Below, piece after piece: positions 21,237-25,382 of a stretch of DNA of 25,382 nucleotides. The position numbers and the translations under genes are program-made. The notes under the pieces were generated by a model that was not told the origin of the DNA, searched no databases, and saw only the letters and a list, made by a program, of their open reading frames with translations. How positions within the stretch are numbered: position 1 is the stretch's first letter; each line of letters opens with the position of its first letter. Source of the DNA: an uncultured Bacteroidales bacterium (GTDB lineage: Bacteria; Bacteroidota; Bacteroidia; Bacteroidales; Muribaculaceae); contig USHH01000005.1 of NCBI GenBank assembly GCA_900554345.1, positions 1-25,382 of the forward strand. Reading direction: 5' to 3'.

Positions 21237-22797
21237 CGATGTTGCGGGTCTTGCGGGAAAATTCGATGCCTAATCGGATTATGCTTCTGCCGTCGCTCTC
21301 AAACTGACATCCATAGTCCTTTCTCTCGATCTGTGTCAACGCTTCCGTCACGGGTCGGTCAAGCTTCAGCTCAAGAAGATAGATGTACTTAGGCACGCGC
21401 ACCACCACGTCTATGCGCCCGTCGGAAGTGTACCATTCGGTGTTGGTGTCGACACCTATAAGCGAGAAGATTATGTAGAGGTTGTTCTCGAAATATATCT
21501 CCGGCTTTTTGCCAGATAGGTTGTAGTGAATGCTTGCGAGAAACGATTTCAGCAGTCGCATCGCCCCTTCCACGTCGCCACTGCAGAAGCGGTCTCTGAG
21601 CCGGCGGATGTTGCTGTCCTTGGCGGCTTCGCTGTCGCCGAAATAGATGTCGGCCATGTCGTGGAAGAGGCTGCGGCGCACCTCCCGGTTGGGCACTCCG
21701 AGCTCATAGACTTCCGGTTCTATCTCGCGCTTGATCGTGAGGTATCCCGTCTGAAACAGCAGGGCGGTGGGCGACATACGGTAGGTGTCGCTCTCCTCAA
21801 GCTGCCGGTCGTCGACCGACTCGTTGAAGAATTCAGGCAGGAAGAGGTCTCTGCGCCTGATGAGCTCTATCAGGAATGTAGGCGCGCCGGTTGCCGACCA
21901 GTAGTTTTTTATTTTTCCCTCGAAAAGGGCGTTTAGGAGGCTGAATGGATTGTAGATGTCCGGACATTGAGCCGTGAAATGGTAGCCGTCGTAGCTGGCT
22001 TTCAGCTCGGCGAGGGCACCCTCGGAATCAGTGCCGAGTCTCCGCGCCAGCCGTTTGATGCCGGGTTTGAGGGCTGCTCTCAGTTCCTCTTCCGTGATGC
22101 CGCATATCTCGGTGTATTCATCCATCAGTGAGATGTCGGTGAGATTATTAAGCCCGCTGAACACCGACATCTTGCTGAACCGTGACACCCCGGTGAGCAT
22201 GGAGAATCCTATATACTCATCGCAGTCCTTGAGATTGCTGTATATCGACTTCAGGACATTCCGGAGCTCATCCTGCCTCTTCTCATCGTGCAGGTTGCCG
22301 ACGATGGGGGCGTCATATTCATCGATGAGGACCACTACCGGCATTCCTGTGGAATCGTGTGCGCCCCTGATGATGTTCCGAAAACGCACAGACAGATCGG
22401 TGGTTTCCACATTGACGCCGTACTGCCTTTCCCATTCGCGGAACTCGTTGTCGAGAATCACCTCGAGATTGTCGTCGTTGACCGCATTGTAGGTGGCGAG
22501 GCTGAGCATGAGCACCGGATGGCAGCGCCATTCCTTTTCCAGCTTCTCTATGGCGAGGCCTTTGAAAAGCTCTTTCCGACCCTCGAGATAGGCTTTGATG
22601 GTGGAAAGCAGCAGGCTTTTGCCGAACCTCCGTGGACGCGACAGGAATGCATACGATACGGAATGGGTCAGGCGGTAGATAAGATGTGTCTTATCCACAT
22701 ATATCATATCCTCACGCCTCAGCTTGTTGAAATTCTGTACGCCGATGGGATATCTCCTTTCGGGTTGCTGCAGTTCCGGTGTGTAGTCCATATCCAT
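21217..22797 (-). CDS. AAA-ATPase with C-terminal PD-(D/E)XK nuclease-like domain
   Basis: The ATG at 22795-22797 gives 526 residues. A TTG at 22827 would extend it by ten, but the family usually begins close to the RRYPIGVQNFNKLRRE block. The N-terminal AAA-ATPase_like domain (PF09820 type) has a Walker-A-like RPRRFGKSLLL (about 54-64) and a Walker B VVVLIDEYDAP (about 154-164), followed by TGVSRFSKMSVFSGLNNL. The C-terminal PF08011-type region has GRIDVVVRVPKYIYLLELKL with D463, E476 and K478 fitting the D...ExK nuclease core. Such proteins are abundant and multi-copy in Bacteroidales; their function is not established, and mobile-element or defence roles are suspected. It has a perfect promoter and overlaps the GH53 3' end tail-to-tail. 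Confidence 0.9.
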   Translation of the reverse strand: MDMDYTPELQQPERRYPIGVQNFNKLRREDMIYVDKTHLIYRLTHSVSYAFLSRPRRFGKSLLLSTIKAYLEGRKELFKGLAIEKLEKEWRCHPVLMLSLATYNAVNDDNLEVILDNEFREWERQYGVNVETTDLSVRFRNIIRGAHDSTGMPVVVLIDEYDAPIVGNLHDEKRQDELRNVLKSIYSNLKDCDEYIGFSMLTGVSRFSKMSVFSGLNNLTDISLMDEYTEICGITEEELRAALKPGIKRLARRLGTDSEGALAELKASYDGYHFTAQCPDIYNPFSLLNALFEGKIKNYWSATGAPTFLIELIRRRDLFLPEFFNESVDDRQLEESDTYRMSPTALLFQTGYLTIKREIEPEVYELGVPNREVRRSLFHDMADIYFGDSEAAKDSNIRRLRDRFCSGDVEGAMRLLKSFLASIHYNLSGKKPEIYFENNLYIIFSLIGVDTNTEWYTSDGRIDVVVRVPKYIYLLELKLDRPVTEALTQIERKDYGCQFESDGRSIIRLGIEFSRKTRNIVSWATL

Positions 22798-22843
22798 GAA
22801 AACTGATGGTTTATAATCTGAGGCCAAACGGCCTATCCCTCTG

Positions 22844-22875
22844 CAAAAATAGCAATTAAAAGCATAATCCGCAAA
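22844..22875 (-). promoter_or_regulatory. Consensus promoter of the AAA/PD-(D/E)XK gene
   Basis: TTTG (22872-22875), a 20-nt spacer and TATTTTTG (22844-22851) on the minus strand match the consensus exactly. It lies directly after the stop of the upstream beta-barrel gene (22884), so the nuclease-like gene can be transcribed independently. Confidence 0.8.
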
Positions 22876-22883
22876 TTATTCCT

Positions 22884-25382
22884 TCAGAAGCGGAGCTGCG
22901 CGGAGAGGAGCAGGGCGCGGGGCCGGATGCGGAACGTGTGGCGCGAGGTAGATAGGGTGCCGTAGGTCACGTATTCGTAGCTGCGGCGGTTGAGGAGGTT
23001 ATCGGCGGTGAGCGACAGCCGCACTCTGGAGCTGACCCTCCACACTGCCGAGGCGTCGAGCAGGATCAGCGACGCCCTCCCTCCACCGGAGAACGCTGTG
23101 AGGAAATGCTCGGCTCCTGCCGTCAGCTGCACTATGTCGTTGGGTATCACCGTGACGAAGAGCTTCTGGTGGAACGAATGGTGATTGTCGACGTCTCCAT
23201 CGACATTTAGCCTTGAGAAACCGTATTCCGCCTCATAGTTCATCGAGAGCCACCTCAACAGGCTGCCTCTGAAATAGGGCCTCGCGCCAACCGACACCTG
23301 TTTGTAAGGGACGACTGCGTTGTCGCGCATCGAGGAGGCGGAGGCCACCGACGCGTCGGCATCCATACCCACCACCATGCGGCTATGGCCCAATCCCTTG
23401 CTAAGGCCTCCTTTCAGGCTCCAGACATCATTATGCGACAGCCTGTCGGCGTAGGTCGAGATGATGAAATCGTCGATGAATAGCTGGCTCGACATGATGG
23501 CGCTGCGACGGTAGCTGTAGGCCGTCGATAGATTGACAAACAGCGCCTTCATCGGATTGCGGTAGCGCCATGAGAGCGCTGCCGACACGTCATGGGAGTA
23601 TCTGTCCGGATTCTTGGCTATGAAGAGGTTGCGGTAGTCAGCAAGCACCGGCACGTCGATGTTCAGATAGGGTTGCGGCGAGCCGAGACGGTAAGGCAGG
23701 GACCCCGATAGCTCCGACTTCGCCGTGAGCTGGCGCCGGGCGCTGAAGGCAGGGGAGATATTGATGTAGTCGTGGCTTCCCCCCATCGCATAGTGGTGCC
23801 ATTTCATGGGCACGCCGAGCGAGAGCCACCAGCCGTCGCGCTCGAAATCGACTTTCGGCGAGGCGTAGACACACGACAGGAAGGCATTGTGAATGCCGCT
23901 GTTGTCCCATTCCCCCATTCCGGAGAGTGTGCTGTTCATGCGGTGCCAGTCGATGTCGGCGCCTGCCGTGAGATAGTATTTCCAGAAGCGGGTCAGCTTG
24001 CCGAAATCTGTCTCTGTCGTGCTCCTGATGTCGGTGGCCGATACCCACTGCGCCGCATCCCCTTCACCTGCCACGAGCAGGCGGTCGGGCCGGTGGCCGA
24101 ATGTGTTGCGCGAGGTGAGGGTGAAGAGCCTCTTCTCGTTGCGCCTCACGAGCTTCAGGTCGTTGCCTGCCGAAAAGCCCTTCCTGTAGACGCGCTGCGA
24201 GAGGTCGTATGTCCCGGTGATGTCGGAGTTCGACTTTTCCCATTGCCCCGAAAGGGTCAGCTTGTCCTTCAGGTAATAGCCCCGCTTGTTGGTCTCGCTG
24301 TAGAACTGCGCCGACACGTCATGGCATCGCGTGCGTTGGCTGTCGTGCTGCACGAAGGTCGGAATCTGCGGTGTGAGATAGTCTGTGACGATGCCGGAAT
24401 CGTAATCGAGGCGGTCGCCCATATAGTCGAGCTTGAGCCTCATCGACGTGTCGCCCGTCTTCCAGGAGGTGATGGCGTCGGCGAGCCACGACAGGTTGTC
24501 GCGTGTCCTGCGCTCCGACAGCGGCGCGTCTGTCATGTCGGCCGAGATATATTCCGGCCAGAGAGAGGGCGCGTAGTCGGAGGAGAACATGAGGTCGAGG
24601 TCATGGTCCTGAATCTCGTCGGCCGGATTCCATCCCGTGTTGTCGGCCTTCACGGTAAACATGTTCTGCACCTTCGGAGCCATGCGCATGGTGAAGAGCG
24701 AGCCGTCGTAGAGCAGCGGCTGCACGCCGGCCGCCGCCTTGGCCACTCCCACCCAGCGGCTCCGGGCGTCATCCTTCAGCATCAGGTTGATGCCCGCCTC
24801 CTCCGGAAACTCTATCCCCTCGAGCGCCTTCACCGGCTGGTGATGCTCCATCACCTCCACCGACTTCACGTCTTCGTGCGATATGTTGTTGGTGGCCAGG
24901 GAATACTGGCCGCCGATGAAGTCGTTGCCGTCGAGATAGAACTTGTTGATGGGCTTCCCCTGATACTTTATGGTGCCGTCTTCCTCCACCTTTATGCCCG
25001 GAAGACGCTTGATGACGTCGATGATGGCGTTGTCTTTCGCATTGGCATACCTTGCCACATTGAAGACAAGTGTGTCGCCCTTGGCGTAGATGTCGGGCGC
25101 CTCCACGATCACGTCGTTGAGCTGCGTGGCCTTCCGGATGAGGCGCACGTCGGAGAAGTCGGCCGACACCGGAAGCGTTAGCGGTTCGTAGCCCATACAT
25201 CTGAAAGCGACAGAGTCTGCGTCTCCCTTCGGAGTGAGCGAGAAGCGTCCGTCGCTGTCTGTGGTGGTGAACGCCCCTTTCGCCTTCACTATCGCGCCGG
25301 CGAGAGGCTCCCCGTTGTCGGCATCGCTTACGAGGCCACGGAGGGTGCCCGTGGCGGCCGCCCCCCGCCGGCCGACTACTAC
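22884..25382 (-). CDS. Outer membrane beta-barrel protein with carboxypeptidase-regulatory-like and TonB-plug regions, 5' end outside window
   Basis: The frame stays open to the window edge, giving 832 visible residues. The start is not seen: the GTG at 25289 lies inside the first domain. Residues about 11-60 (TGTLRGLVSDADNGEPLAGA, then TTTDSDGRFSLTPKGD) are a carboxypeptidase-regulatory-like beta-sandwich. This is followed by a plug-like region (KGDTLVFNVARYANAKDNAI, RLPGIKVEEDGTIKYQGKPI, NKFYLDGNDFIGGQY) and a long beta-barrel ending SAQLRF, with the terminal phenylalanine typical of barrel proteins. The type resembles TonB-dependent or outer-membrane beta-barrel proteins outside the SusC class. 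No SusD gene follows. The substrate is unknown. Confidence 0.85.
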   Translation of the reverse strand, partial: VVVGRRGAAATGTLRGLVSDADNGEPLAGAIVKAKGAFTTTDSDGRFSLTPKGDADSVAFRCMGYEPLTLPVSADFSDVRLIRKATQLNDVIVEAPDIYAKGDTLVFNVARYANAKDNAIIDVIKRLPGIKVEEDGTIKYQGKPINKFYLDGNDFIGGQYSLATNNISHEDVKSVEVMEHHQPVKALEGIEFPEEAGINLMLKDDARSRWVGVAKAAAGVQPLLYDGSLFTMRMAPKVQNMFTVKADNTGWNPADEIQDHDLDLMFSSDYAPSLWPEYISADMTDAPLSERRTRDNLSWLADAITSWKTGDTSMRLKLDYMGDRLDYDSGIVTDYLTPQIPTFVQHDSQRTRCHDVSAQFYSETNKRGYYLKDKLTLSGQWEKSNSDITGTYDLSQRVYRKGFSAGNDLKLVRRNEKRLFTLTSRNTFGHRPDRLLVAGEGDAAQWVSATDIRSTTETDFGKLTRFWKYYLTAGADIDWHRMNSTLSGMGEWDNSGIHNAFLSCVYASPKVDFERDGWWLSLGVPMKWHHYAMGGSHDYINISPAFSARRQLTAKSELSGSLPYRLGSPQPYLNIDVPVLADYRNLFIAKNPDRYSHDVSAALSWRYRNPMKALFVNLSTAYSYRRSAIMSSQLFIDDFIISTYADRLSHNDVWSLKGGLSKGLGHSRMVVGMDADASVASASSMRDNAVVPYKQVSVGARPYFRGSLLRWLSMNYEAEYGFSRLNVDGDVDNHHSFHQKLFVTVIPNDIVQLTAGAEHFLTAFSGGGRASLILLDASAVWRVSSRVRLSLTADNLLNRRSYEYVTYGTLSTSRHTFRIRPRALLLSAQLRF

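Noticed and set aside
22798..22827. TTG start adding ten residues to the AAA/PD-(D/E)XK protein
   Set aside because: An ATG is available at 22797, nearer the conserved block, and TTG starts are uncommon in this phylum.
23772..25181. Long plus-strand frame of 469 codons
   Set aside because: It is antisense to the clear beta-barrel/TonB-plug protein; GC-rich codon bias creates open antisense frames.

Overview
The window looks like chromosomal DNA from a GC-rich member of the order Bacteroidales, possibly a Muribaculaceae-like gut bacterium. The family is an inference. The order is supported by several promoters of the Bacteroidetes type (TTTG, about 20 nt, TAnnTTTG), the absence of clear Shine-Dalgarno sequences, a DUF6377-type transmembrane regulator, a secreted protein with a C-terminal domain like those of the type IX secretion system (T9SS), and a carboxypeptidase-regulatory-like/TonB-plug outer membrane protein. 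No rRNA, tRNA, CRISPR array or transposase gene was seen.

Layout. 1-2300 (minus strand): the 5' part of an NhaD-type Na+/H+ antiporter gene and an exported protein of unknown function. 2409-2737 (plus strand): a gene-free segment with a consensus promoter and a strong intrinsic terminator, best read as a roughly 290-nt non-coding RNA. 2771-5980 (minus): a large AsmA-family envelope protein. 6137-6280 (minus): a 47-residue Cys-rich small ORF followed by its own terminator.

6331-10938 (minus) is the most interesting region. Eight closely packed genes, several with overlapping stop and start codons, encode a duplicated-domain protein, a Lys/Arg-rich repeat protein, a TerB-like protein, a second protein with a TerB-like segment and a glycine-rich hydrophobic stretch, a charged helical peptide, a one-pass or two-pass membrane peptide, a small basic 'MRIPG' protein and a six-transmembrane voltage-sensor-type ion channel with an atypical selectivity filter and a 300-residue cytosolic tail. 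A helix-turn-helix protein gene (11025-11372) lies just upstream. I read this as a candidate undescribed TerB-linked membrane/ion-flux stress or defence cassette.

11723-18018 (plus): a transmembrane TPR regulator with a coiled coil and a C-terminal DNA-binding-like segment, then a 1477-residue secreted multidomain protein, each with its own promoter. 18122-20297: two related copies of a promoter-plus-lipoprotein-N-terminus segment flank an AT-richer, oppositely oriented AlbA_2/Schlafen-type gene. The left copy is a 51-codon remnant and the right copy leads an intact GH53 endo-galactanase lipoprotein. 21217-22797 (minus): an AAA-ATPase/PD-(D/E)XK protein. 22884-25382 (minus): a partial TonB-plug outer membrane beta-barrel protein running off the window.
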